Below are positions 4,169-9,846 of a stretch of DNA of 10,498 nt, piece by piece. Within the stretch, counting starts at the first letter, position 1; every line of letters starts with the position of its first letter. A program made the translations under genes and the position numbers. The stretch lies in assembly GCA_031262565.1 (NCBI GenBank), contig JAISHL010000011.1:1-10498 (forward strand), written 5' to 3'. Below the pieces are notes generated by a model. It worked only from the letters and a program-made list of their open reading frames with translations, ran no database searches and was not told the origin of the DNA. The DNA comes from Candidatus Nomurabacteria bacterium (GTDB lineage: Bacteria; Patescibacteriota; Saccharimonadia; Saccharimonadales; Saccharimonadaceae).

Positions 4169-5812
4169 ATGCGCGACATTGAAATTCCGCTATTTAAGGC
4201 GCGACACGGCAAGCGCACGCCATTATATAGGTTTTTTGAAATTTTGCCAGCGGTCATGTCGATTGGCGCAGTGGTGTTGCTGGTTATTTTTAGTATATTT
4301 AGCCCGATAGCGGCGGCGATTTACATTTTAGTTATTGTGATTTTGGTGTTTGTTCGGGCAATTGGGATTGCGATTCGCGTGATTCAGGGGCATGGCACGA
4401 TTAAAAAAACGCAACAAGTTGATTGGAAAAAATGGCTGGCAGAGTTGGAAGATCCAGCTAAATTTGCCAAAATTCGCCAAAGCGATGTCGATAGTCGGGA
4501 TTTTAGGATGCGACAACATGCGTTAAATTTGCAGCATTTAGCAGAGATAGATGGCGAATCGCCAAAACCGAGTCAGATTTATAATGTGGTGATAATTCCT
4601 TTTTACAATGAGAGTTATGATGTTTGGGAACCGACTTTGAATACTTTGAAAAACAACGATTACGATGTAAAAAATAAGATGATTGTTGTTGTGGCTTATG
4701 AGGAGCGGGGCGGTCAAGCGGCGCTAGACACAGTGGCGAAGATTAAAGAAAATTGGCAAGGCGTGTTTCGCGAGCTGTTTTTTGTCGAGCATCCAGCGAA
4801 TATTCCAGATGAGGTTGTCGGTAAGGGTGGAAATATTACTTTTGCGGGTAAATTTATTGCAAATTGGGTCAAAGAGCAGGGAATTGACCCTGATAATGTG
4901 ATTGTTACGACGCAAGATTGTGACAATCAGCCGCATAAAAAGTATTTTTCATATCTGACTTATGAGTGGATTATGACACCAAATCGCCAGCGCGTCGCGT
5001 TTCAGCCAGTTTGTTTGTTCTTGGATAATATCTGGGACGTGCCAGCGCCAGTGCGCGTTGTGGCGGCGGGCAACTCATTTTGGAATATGATCAGCTCTAT
5101 GCGTCCGCATCAACTTCGTAACTTTGCCTCTCACTCACAGGGGTTGGCGGCGTTGATTGGTATGAATTTTTGGTCAACGCGCACGATCGTTGAAGATGGT
5201 CATCAATATTGGCGCAGTTATTTTTATTTCAACGGCGATTATTCGGTTGTGCCGTTAAGAATCACTTATGGACAGTCGGCAGTGTCATCAACTGGTTACG
5301 GCAAAACTTTGAAAGCACAGTTTATACAATTGCGCCGTTGGGATTATGGGGCGAGTGATGTGCCGTTTGTCGCTACCAAATTATTAAAACGTGGGCATAA
5401 AATTGGTTTCTTCGCTGGCTGGACGAGATTTGCGCGACTTCTGGAAGGACATATTACTTTGGCGTGCATTGCGCCGATTGTGGCTTTTGGGGCGTGGTTA
5501 CCGATAGTTTTGAATAAACAGGCAGCGCATCAGAGCGTGCTTGTTAATGATTTGCCGTTGATTGTGTCGCAAATTCAGCAAGTCGCGGTTATCGGGTTAT
5601 TTGTAAGTATTTTTATTAGTCTAATCATGTTGCCGCCACGCCCGAAGCGCTATCGTAAATCTAAGTGGTTCGCGATGATTTTGCAGTGGCTTTTAATGCC
5701 CGTAACGTCAATTGTTTACAGTAGTTTATGTGCTTATTCGGCGCAAATGAGGTTGGCAACTGGGCATTATCTGAGTAAATTTGACGTTTCTGATAAAGTG
5801 ATCAAAAAATAG
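4169..5812 (+). CDS. Membrane-bound processive family 2 glycosyltransferase
   Basis: A 547-aa GT-A enzyme expected to polymerise or transfer sugars from nucleotide-sugars at the cytoplasmic membrane face. Two N-terminal TM helices (about 26-46 and 48-70) precede the catalytic domain: VVIIPFYNE (140-148, nucleotide-sugar binding), KGGN (219-222), the DxD motif DCD (250-252), the acceptor-site VED (341-343) and the processive QxxRW motif QLRRW (387-391). Three or four further TM helices follow (about 425-447, 465-488, 500-525). This is the cellulose/hyaluronan-synthase-type plan, but the substrate cannot be read from the sequence. Likely products are a cell-surface polysaccharide or glycolipid. 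It lies directly after the small TM protein in a unit that starts with tRNA genes. Its last codons overlap the terminator of the convergent ncRNA. Confidence 0.88.
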   Translation: MRDIEIPLFKARHGKRTPLYRFFEILPAVMSIGAVVLLVIFSIFSPIAAAIYILVIVILVFVRAIGIAIRVIQGHGTIKKTQQVDWKKWLAELEDPAKFAKIRQSDVDSRDFRMRQHALNLQHLAEIDGESPKPSQIYNVVIIPFYNESYDVWEPTLNTLKNNDYDVKNKMIVVVAYEERGGQAALDTVAKIKENWQGVFRELFFVEHPANIPDEVVGKGGNITFAGKFIANWVKEQGIDPDNVIVTTQDCDNQPHKKYFSYLTYEWIMTPNRQRVAFQPVCLFLDNIWDVPAPVRVVAAGNSFWNMISSMRPHQLRNFASHSQGLAALIGMNFWSTRTIVEDGHQYWRSYFYFNGDYSVVPLRITYGQSAVSSTGYGKTLKAQFIQLRRWDYGASDVPFVATKLLKRGHKIGFFAGWTRFARLLEGHITLACIAPIVAFGAWLPIVLNKQAAHQSVLVNDLPLIVSQIQQVAVIGLFVSIFISLIMLPPRPKRYRKSKWFAMILQWLLMPVTSIVYSSLCAYSAQMRLATGHYLSKFDVSDKVIKK

Positions 5813-5823
5813 CGATTGTCGCT
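5804..5823 (-). terminator. Rho-independent terminator of the leftward ncRNA
   Basis: Reverse strand AGCGA/TCGCT (plus 5819-5823 and 5811-5815) with a 3-nt loop, followed by ATTTTTT (plus 5804-5810). It overlaps the stop codon of the glycosyltransferase. There is no T-tract on the plus strand. Confidence 0.65.
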
Positions 5824-5932
5824 CGGAAATATCGCCCGCAAAAGTAAAACCCGCCACTTTTGGATTTCTCCATTTGGGGCGGGGTAACTTTCTAATTCAG
5901 AGTTTTTTGCGTTCCTTAGATACTAATTCAGG

Positions 5933-6010
5933 TTAAATACCTTCGTAGTAAATGTGGAACTGTGATAGCTTGGAAGCTTTGCGACTTCTTTTGCTAGAAC
6001 TTTTGTCCAT
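5933..6010 (-). CDS. Possible 25-aa basic peptide inside the ncRNA
   Basis: An ATG lies about 4 nt after the predicted transcription start and opens a 25-codon frame. The peptide begins MDKSSSKRSRKASKLSQ (Lys/Arg/Ser-rich) and ends in an aromatic-rich stretch, FHIYYEGI. It has no Shine-Dalgarno sequence, so translation would need near-leaderless initiation. The frame overlaps helices of the RNA, so it may be chance. I do not recognise the peptide. Confidence 0.25.
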   Translation of the reverse strand: MDKSSSKRSRKASKLSQFHIYYEGI

Positions 6011-6020
6011 TCCGTATATG

Positions 6021-6049
6021 ATTATATCAAACATATTGATTTAAGTCAA
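6021..6049 (-). promoter_or_regulatory. Consensus promoter of the leftward ncRNA
   Basis: Reverse strand TTGACT (6049-6044), 17-nt spacer, TATAAT (6026-6021): the strongest sigma70-type match in the window. Predicted start near 6014. The strength suits an abundant stable RNA. Confidence 0.75.
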
Positions 6050-6112
6050 GTAATTTTTCTGAATAAAATATATCATAAGTAGTATAAAATTAGCCAAAAT
6101 TCGCAAAATTTT

Positions 6113-6124
6113 ATGTGGAAAACT
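6113..6124. repeat. Second copy of the ATGTGGAAAACT 12-mer (DnaA-box-like)
   Basis: Exact copy of 137-148, containing TGTGGAAAA. It sits in AT-rich intergenic DNA (about 6030-6150) in which I see no gene. Confidence 0.3.
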
Positions 6125-6153
6125 CGGGAAAACACAAAATAACAGATGTAAAA

Positions 6154-6183
6154 GAAATAAAAAATCGCCCATCGTAACGGGCG
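6154..6183 (-). terminator. Rho-independent terminator of tRNA-Val
   Basis: Reverse strand CGCCCGT/ATGGGCG (plus 6177-6183 and 6166-6172) with loop TACG, then ATTTTTTATTTC. It lies 11 bp after the tRNA CCA. Confidence 0.85.
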
Positions 6184-6194
6184 AAATAATTGCT

Positions 6195-6271
6195 TGGTGG
6201 GTCGACAGGGGCTCGAACCCCGGACCTCGTCCACGTCAAGGACGCGCTCTAGCCAACTGAGCTACCGACCC
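6195..6271 (-). tRNA. tRNA-Val (anticodon GAC)
   Basis: Reverse strand: acceptor GGGTCGG/TCGACCC, D stem GCTC/GAGC, anticodon stem CGTCC/GGACG with loop TTGACGT, T stem CGGGG/CCCTG with loop TTCGAGC, discriminator A and encoded CCA (plus 6195-6197). Position 37 is G rather than the more usual A. The 5' leader TTGCTT (6277-6272) can pair with AAGCAA (6195-6190) in the trailer, extending the precursor stem across the last A of CCA. Confidence 0.96.
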
Positions 6272-6281
6272 AAGCAAAACT

Positions 6282-6309
6282 ATTCTACACGAATTTGCGC
6301 AAAATGCAA
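6282..6309 (-). promoter_or_regulatory. tRNA-Val promoter
   Basis: Reverse strand TTGCAT (6309-6304), 16-nt spacer, TAGAAT (6287-6282), start near 6275. It is interleaved with the rightward thrS promoter, whose -35 lies at 6295-6300 within the palindrome TTTGCGCAAA. Confidence 0.55.
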
Positions 6310-6323
6310 TACAGTGGTAAAAT
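6295..6323 (+). promoter_or_regulatory. thrS promoter (leaderless layout for the leader peptide)
   Basis: TTGCGC (6295-6300), 17-nt spacer, TAAAAT (6318-6323) preceded by GTGG. The -10 is followed by exactly 6 nt and then ATG at 6330, so the predicted start falls on the leader-peptide start codon. It overlaps the divergent tRNA-Val promoter. Confidence 0.65.
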
Positions 6324-6329
6324 TACTGC

Positions 6330-6371
6330 ATGAATGTGATTAAAAATCTACAAACGACCCCTCGGGGTTAG
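6330..6371 (+). CDS. thrS leader peptide with tandem threonine codons
   Basis: A 13-codon frame, MNVIKNLQTTPRG then TAG. Codons 9 and 10 are ACG (6354-6356) and ACC (6357-6359), both Thr, just upstream of threonyl-tRNA synthetase. It has no Shine-Dalgarno sequence, but the promoter spacing predicts a leaderless message starting at its ATG. The second Thr codon begins the inner 5' arm of the terminator hairpin. A ribosome waiting for Thr-tRNA there would block terminator formation. The peptide itself probably has no function beyond sensing charging. Confidence 0.6.
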   Translation: MNVIKNLQTTPRG

Positions 6372-6383
6372 ATTAACTTTTTT
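6345..6383 (+). terminator. thrS attenuator terminator
   Basis: AATCTA (6345-6350) pairs with TAGATT (6369-6374), and ACCC (6357-6360) pairs with GGGT (6365-6368) around CTCG. The bulge 6351-6356 holds the ACG codon. It is followed by AAC and six T (6378-6383). This is a complete rho-independent terminator 36 nt before thrS, so thrS expression requires read-through. Confidence 0.6.
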
Positions 6384-6405
6384 CAGAAAAAATGTAAATT
6401 TAATC
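6371..6405 (+). promoter_or_regulatory. thrS antiterminator hairpin
   Basis: GATTAA (6371-6376) pairs with TTAATC (6400-6405), and the T6 tract (6378-6383) pairs with A6 (6387-6392) around CAG. It uses the 3' arm and U-tract of the terminator, so the two folds exclude each other. It ends one base before the ribosome binding site AAGGAG (6406-6411), leaving it free. Pairs are mostly A-U, so it is probably a conditional structure. Confidence 0.45.
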
Positions 6406-6418
6406 AAGGAGAAATATT

Positions 6419-8272
6419 ATGGAAAATGACAAATTATATGCGATACGTCACAGCTTGGCGCACATCATGGCGTCGGCGATTCAGCGAATTTATGGGGCAG
6501 ATAAGATTAAATTCGGCGTTGGTCCAGTCGTGGAAAATGGTTTTTATTATGATATTGATATGGGCGACGAAAAGATTAGTCCAGAGAATTTTACTAAAAT
6601 TGAAAAAGAAATGCGTAAAATTATTGCCGAAAATCAGGATTTCGTGCGATCTGAAAAAACGATTGACGAGGCGATTGAGTGGGCGAAAAGCGCCAATCAA
6701 CCATATAAAGTTGAATTATTGAACGATTTGAAACGCGAAGGCATAACTGTGGCGAAAGATTTGAACGCTGATGAACTTGGAACGATCACTGACGGCGATG
6801 CAAAAGTTGAAAAAGTCTCATTTTATACAAATGGCGATTTTACAGATTTATGTCGCGGTCCGCACGTGGCGAATACGTCGGAAATTCCAGCGGATGCGTT
6901 CAAATTGGCTCGTGTTGCTGGGGCATATTGGCGTGGCGATGAAAAAAATCCGATGATGACGCGAATTTACGGGTTGGCGTTTGCGTCAAAGCAAGAACTG
7001 GAAGATTTTTTGGCGATGCAGGAGGAGGCGAAAAAACGCGATCACCGCAAGTTGGGTAAGGAATTGGACTTATTCTGCATGTCGCCGTTGATTGGTGCGG
7101 GATTGCCGATGTTTACGCCGCGTGGAATGATTGTGCGCGACGCGATTAATGACCTAGTTCAGGGCTATCGTTTGCGAGCGAACTATCAGAAAGTTTGGAC
7201 TCCGAATATTGCGTTGCTTGAAACTTATAAAACGTCGGGGCATTTTGAAAAATTCCCAGAGCTCATGCGATTTAATTCCAGCGAGTCGGGCGACGAATTG
7301 GCGTTAAAACCAGTCAGTTGTCCGCATCATGCGCAAATTTACGTATCGCAGCCGCGCAGTTATCGTGAATTGCCAGTTAAATATTTGGAGACGGCGACGG
7401 TTTATCGTGATGAGCGCAAGGGTGAATTAGGCGGATTGAGTCGTGTTCGGGCAATTACTCAGGATGATTCGCATGTATTTTGCACCGATGAACAGGTTGG
7501 CGACGTATTCGCAGAGCTGATTGAGTCGGCGCGCGAATTGTATAAATTATTAAATATGGATTTGAGTTTGCGATTATCGTTCCGCGATGACGGCGATGGC
7601 TATATCGGCGATGAGAAGTTATGGGAAAAAGCGCAAAATTCGATTCGCGAGATGGCGGATAAATTTGGCATGAAATATGAGATTGGAATGGGCGAAGCGG
7701 CGATGTATGGTCCGAAGATGGACTTTATGGCGCGCGACGCGATGGGGCGTGAATGGCAACTTGCGACGGTGCAGCTCGATTATGCACAGCCAGAGCGATT
7801 TGCGTTGACTTATACAGATGAAAACGGGCAGGAAAAGCGTCCAGTTATGGTGCATTGCGCGCTGGTCGGGTCGTTGGAGCGCTTTATGTCGATTTATATT
7901 GAGCATACCGCTGGCAAATTCCCAGTTTGGTGTGCGCCAGAGCAACTTCGTGTTATTAAAGTCAAAGATGATAGCGAAGCAGTAAATGCGCTTTGTGATA
8001 AGATTAAGACTTTGGCAAATGAGCACGGCGTGCGAGTTGCGATTGACGACTCGAATAATTCCGTCGGCAAGAAAATTCGTAGTGCAGAGATGATGAAAGT
8101 GCCGTATTCTGTGGTTGTGGGCGATAAAGAGGCAGAAAATGGATTATTGCCATTGCGCATTCGCAATGATTTATTAGCTGATGATACATCCGATCGCGCC
8201 TATAAACCTGAACAACTAATTCAATCTATCGCCAATGAAGCACGCGGGCGAGTGAGTAAGTCGTCTTTATAA
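6419..8272 (+). CDS. thrS: Threonyl-tRNA synthetase lacking the TGS domain
   Basis: Class II synthetase that charges tRNA-Thr. At 617 aa it starts directly at the editing domain: HSLAH (11-15) and CRGPH (145-149) supply the HxxxH / CxxxH metal-site residues that remove mischarged Ser. The usual ~60-residue N-terminal TGS domain is absent. The catalytic core shows motif 1 around PRGMIVRD (234-241), zinc ligands Cys301 (SCPHH), His352 (DDSHVFC) and His479 (MVHC), motif 2 YRDERKGELGGLSRVR (329-344) and motif 3 LVGSLERF (482-489). The C-terminal anticodon-binding domain follows (about 512-617). The start is supported by AAGGAG seven bases upstream. It is controlled by the attenuator before it and followed after 3 bp by miaA. 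Confidence 0.97.
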   Translation: MENDKLYAIRHSLAHIMASAIQRIYGADKIKFGVGPVVENGFYYDIDMGDEKISPENFTKIEKEMRKIIAENQDFVRSEKTIDEAIEWAKSANQPYKVELLNDLKREGITVAKDLNADELGTITDGDAKVEKVSFYTNGDFTDLCRGPHVANTSEIPADAFKLARVAGAYWRGDEKNPMMTRIYGLAFASKQELEDFLAMQEEAKKRDHRKLGKELDLFCMSPLIGAGLPMFTPRGMIVRDAINDLVQGYRLRANYQKVWTPNIALLETYKTSGHFEKFPELMRFNSSESGDELALKPVSCPHHAQIYVSQPRSYRELPVKYLETATVYRDERKGELGGLSRVRAITQDDSHVFCTDEQVGDVFAELIESARELYKLLNMDLSLRLSFRDDGDGYIGDEKLWEKAQNSIREMADKFGMKYEIGMGEAAMYGPKMDFMARDAMGREWQLATVQLDYAQPERFALTYTDENGQEKRPVMVHCALVGSLERFMSIYIEHTAGKFPVWCAPEQLRVIKVKDDSEAVNALCDKIKTLANEHGVRVAIDDSNNSVGKKIRSAEMMKVPYSVVVGDKEAENGLLPLRIRNDLLADDTSDRAYKPEQLIQSIANEARGRVSKSSL

Positions 8273-8275
8273 GCT

Positions 8276-9172
8276 ATGTTGCCAGAAGAAGATTTATCTC
8301 AAAATGAAGCGCCGTTGATCGTGATTGTTGGTCCGACGACTAGTGGAAAAACTGGTTTGGCGATTTCATTGGCGCGCGAGTTTGGCGGTGAGATTATCTC
8401 TGCTGATAGTCGGGCGATTTATAAATATATGGACATTGGAACCGCTAAACCGACTGCTGATGAACAGAAATTGGCGCAACATTGGGGCATTGATTTGGTC
8501 GAGCCAGATGAAAAATTCACCGCGGCGGATTTTCAAAAATATGCGAACAATAAAATTAGTGAGATTCGCTCGCGTGGCAAGATTCCTTTTCTAGTTGGTG
8601 GCTCGGGATTATATGTTGACGGCGTGATTTACGATTACGAATTTGGTGATGTTGTTGATGAAAAAATGCGGGCAGAATTGGAAAAAATGTCGGTCGCTGA
8701 ATTACAAAAATATTGTGAAGAACACAACATTTTATTACCTGAGAACAGTCAAAATAAGCGATATTTAATGCGTGCGATTGAGCGAAAAAACGTTGTAAAA
8801 AATAATAGGAAAAACGTGCGCAATAATACGATTGTCGTGGGACTGGAAGTTGAACGGAACGAACTTCGCCAGCGAATAGCTGATCGCGCCGAACAGATGT
8901 TCAATGGCGGGATTGAGCAGGAAACGAGTTTTCTGGCAGAGCGATATTCGTTTAATTTGGAGTCTATGAAATCCAACATTTACCCCATAGTGAACAAGAT
9001 GACGAAAGGGGAGATTTCGCGCGACGAGGCGATTCAACTTCTTCAGACAGATGATTGGCATTTAGCGAAGAGACAAATGACGTGGTTTCGGCGTAATCCA
9101 GAGATAAAATGGCTATCGCGCAACGTGGCAGCGAAATATTTGGCTGATATTTTGCAAAACCATCAGAAATGA
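8276..9172 (+). CDS. miaA: tRNA dimethylallyltransferase
   Basis: Adds a dimethylallyl group from DMAPP to N6 of A37 in tRNAs that read codons starting with U, stabilising codon pairing. At 298 aa it is full length for the family. Landmarks: P-loop-like GPTTSGKT (19-26), SADSRAIYKYMDIGTAKPT (42-60, with the catalytic Asp44), GGSGLYVDG (108-116), and the C-terminal tRNA-contacting segment ending WFRRNPEIKWL. None of the five tRNAs in this window is a U-starting-codon reader, so its targets lie elsewhere. It starts 3 bp after thrS without a clear Shine-Dalgarno sequence, so it is probably co-transcribed and re-initiated, which would place it under the thrS attenuator too. Confidence 0.96.
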   Translation: MLPEEDLSQNEAPLIVIVGPTTSGKTGLAISLAREFGGEIISADSRAIYKYMDIGTAKPTADEQKLAQHWGIDLVEPDEKFTAADFQKYANNKISEIRSRGKIPFLVGGSGLYVDGVIYDYEFGDVVDEKMRAELEKMSVAELQKYCEEHNILLPENSQNKRYLMRAIERKNVVKNNRKNVRNNTIVVGLEVERNELRQRIADRAEQMFNGGIEQETSFLAERYSFNLESMKSNIYPIVNKMTKGEISRDEAIQLLQTDDWHLAKRQMTWFRRNPEIKWLSRNVAAKYLADILQNHQK

Positions 9173-9200
9173 ACACAAAATTTGCTCGTAGTTTACAGTT

Positions 9201-9211
9201 TGTGATACAAT
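9201..9211 (+). promoter_or_regulatory. Promoter of the winged-helix / MBL pair
   Basis: TGTGA plus TACAAT (9206-9211), identical to the tRNA-Arg promoter core; a weak TTGCTC lies at 9182-9187. The predicted start near 9218 is the first base of the GGAGG ribosome binding site, leaving a 5' leader of only about 11 nt. Confidence 0.6.
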
Positions 9212-9228
9212 GTTAGTGGAGGTTAGAA

Positions 9229-9846
9229 ATGATCGATGCATTATTTGGCTCGAAGACAAGAATAAAATTACTCAACCTGTTTCTTAATAATCCAGGTAGG
9301 GCGTTTTATGTGCGTGAGATTACGCGCGAAGTTGATGAGCAGATAAATAGTGTGCGTCGTGAGCTTGCAAATCTGATTACGGTCGGCATCATCAAGAGCG
9401 ATACAGTTGACAATAAACTCTACTATGAGGCAGATACTGAATACAAATTTTATGTGCCTCTAAGAGAGATATTCACAAATTCGGATGCAGTGGCGAGCGA
9501 TACAAAAGTTGAAGCTGACGTTTGGCTGAAAAAATTTGAAGCGCTGGGCGACGTGAGAGTTGTAATTTTTGCGGGTAAGCTGGTCTATGGATCGGCTAGT
9601 GAAGTTGACATTTTGATCATCGGTAATGATTTAAGCCAAATTAAGCTAAAAAACACTATCAAAGCGTTAGAGCGCGACAGCGGTGTGAGCTTGGATTATG
9701 CGACATTAAAATACGATGATTTTTATTATCGCCTGAGCGTGCATGACCAGTTCGTGACAGATATTTTATCCGCAAAACACACTGTCGTGTTGAATGAAAA
9801 TGGTATATTAGTGGATTATGAAAAGGAAAATAAGGAGGCTAAGTAA
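9229..9846 (+). CDS. Winged-helix DNA-binding protein with degenerate nucleotidyltransferase-like domain
   Basis: A 205-aa soluble protein. Residues 1-70 form a winged helix-turn-helix (FYVREITREVDEQINSVRRE around 25-45, then a wing with NKLYYEAD), as in ArsR/MarR-type regulators. The second half holds VIFAGKLVYGSASEVDILIIG, resembling the MNT/Pol-beta-type nucleotidyltransferase motif GS...DxD. Here the first Asp is Glu and the usual spacer is shortened, so catalysis is doubtful. Fusions of this kind occur as uncharacterised regulators in archaea and reduced bacteria. The start is fixed by GGAGG (9218-9222). It overlaps the next gene by one base (TAATG), implying coupling and a shared role. 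Confidence 0.7.
   Translation: MIDALFGSKTRIKLLNLFLNNPGRAFYVREITREVDEQINSVRRELANLITVGIIKSDTVDNKLYYEADTEYKFYVPLREIFTNSDAVASDTKVEADVWLKKFEALGDVRVVIFAGKLVYGSASEVDILIIGNDLSQIKLKNTIKALERDSGVSLDYATLKYDDFYYRLSVHDQFVTDILSAKHTVVLNENGILVDYEKENKEAK

Larger units (their letters stand above)
5804..6014 (-). ncRNA. Structured small RNA of about 210 nt, unknown family
   Basis: Bounded by a consensus promoter (6021-6049) and a terminator (5804-5823). The ends pair: GGAA (6013-6010) with TTCC (5828-5825), and CAAAAGT (6005-5999) with ACTTTTG (5845-5839, 7 bp). Inside are a GAAGT/GCTTC hairpin (near 5970-5988); a long three-helix hairpin (5956-5960/5911-5915, 5946-5950/5921-5925, 5939-5942/5930-5933, with a TAAAT loop on the plus strand); and a GC-rich arm CCCGCC/GGCGGG (5878-5883/5850-5855) enclosing TGGA-GAAA-TCCA, a GNRA tetraloop. 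I find no RNase P, SRP, tmRNA or clear 6S hallmarks. A short ORF overlaps it (see separate entry), so a dual-function RNA is possible. Confidence 0.6.

Noticed and set aside
5804..6014. Known housekeeping RNA (RNase P, tmRNA, SRP, 6S)
   Set aside because: No GAGGAAAGUCC-type P RNA core, no tRNA-like CCA end or Ala-rich tag frame, no SRP GGAAG/AGCAG loop; the multibranched fold does not look like a 6S rod, though a divergent 6S cannot be fully excluded without a covariance search.
6330..6418. T-box riboswitch in front of thrS
   Set aside because: No T-box consensus (AGGGUGGNACCGCG) or Stem I architecture; the region from promoter to start codon is only about 90 nt.
7619..8189. Reverse-strand open frames opposite thrS
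   Set aside because: Several overlapping frames, no promoter or ribosome binding site, and protein composition typical of antisense reading of a coding gene.
9173..9200. Read-through of the miaA TGA as glycine (recoded UGA as in Gracilibacteria/Absconditabacteria)
   Set aside because: MiaA is complete at the TGA, the extension has no family similarity and runs into a promoter; no internal in-frame TGA is seen in any gene here.
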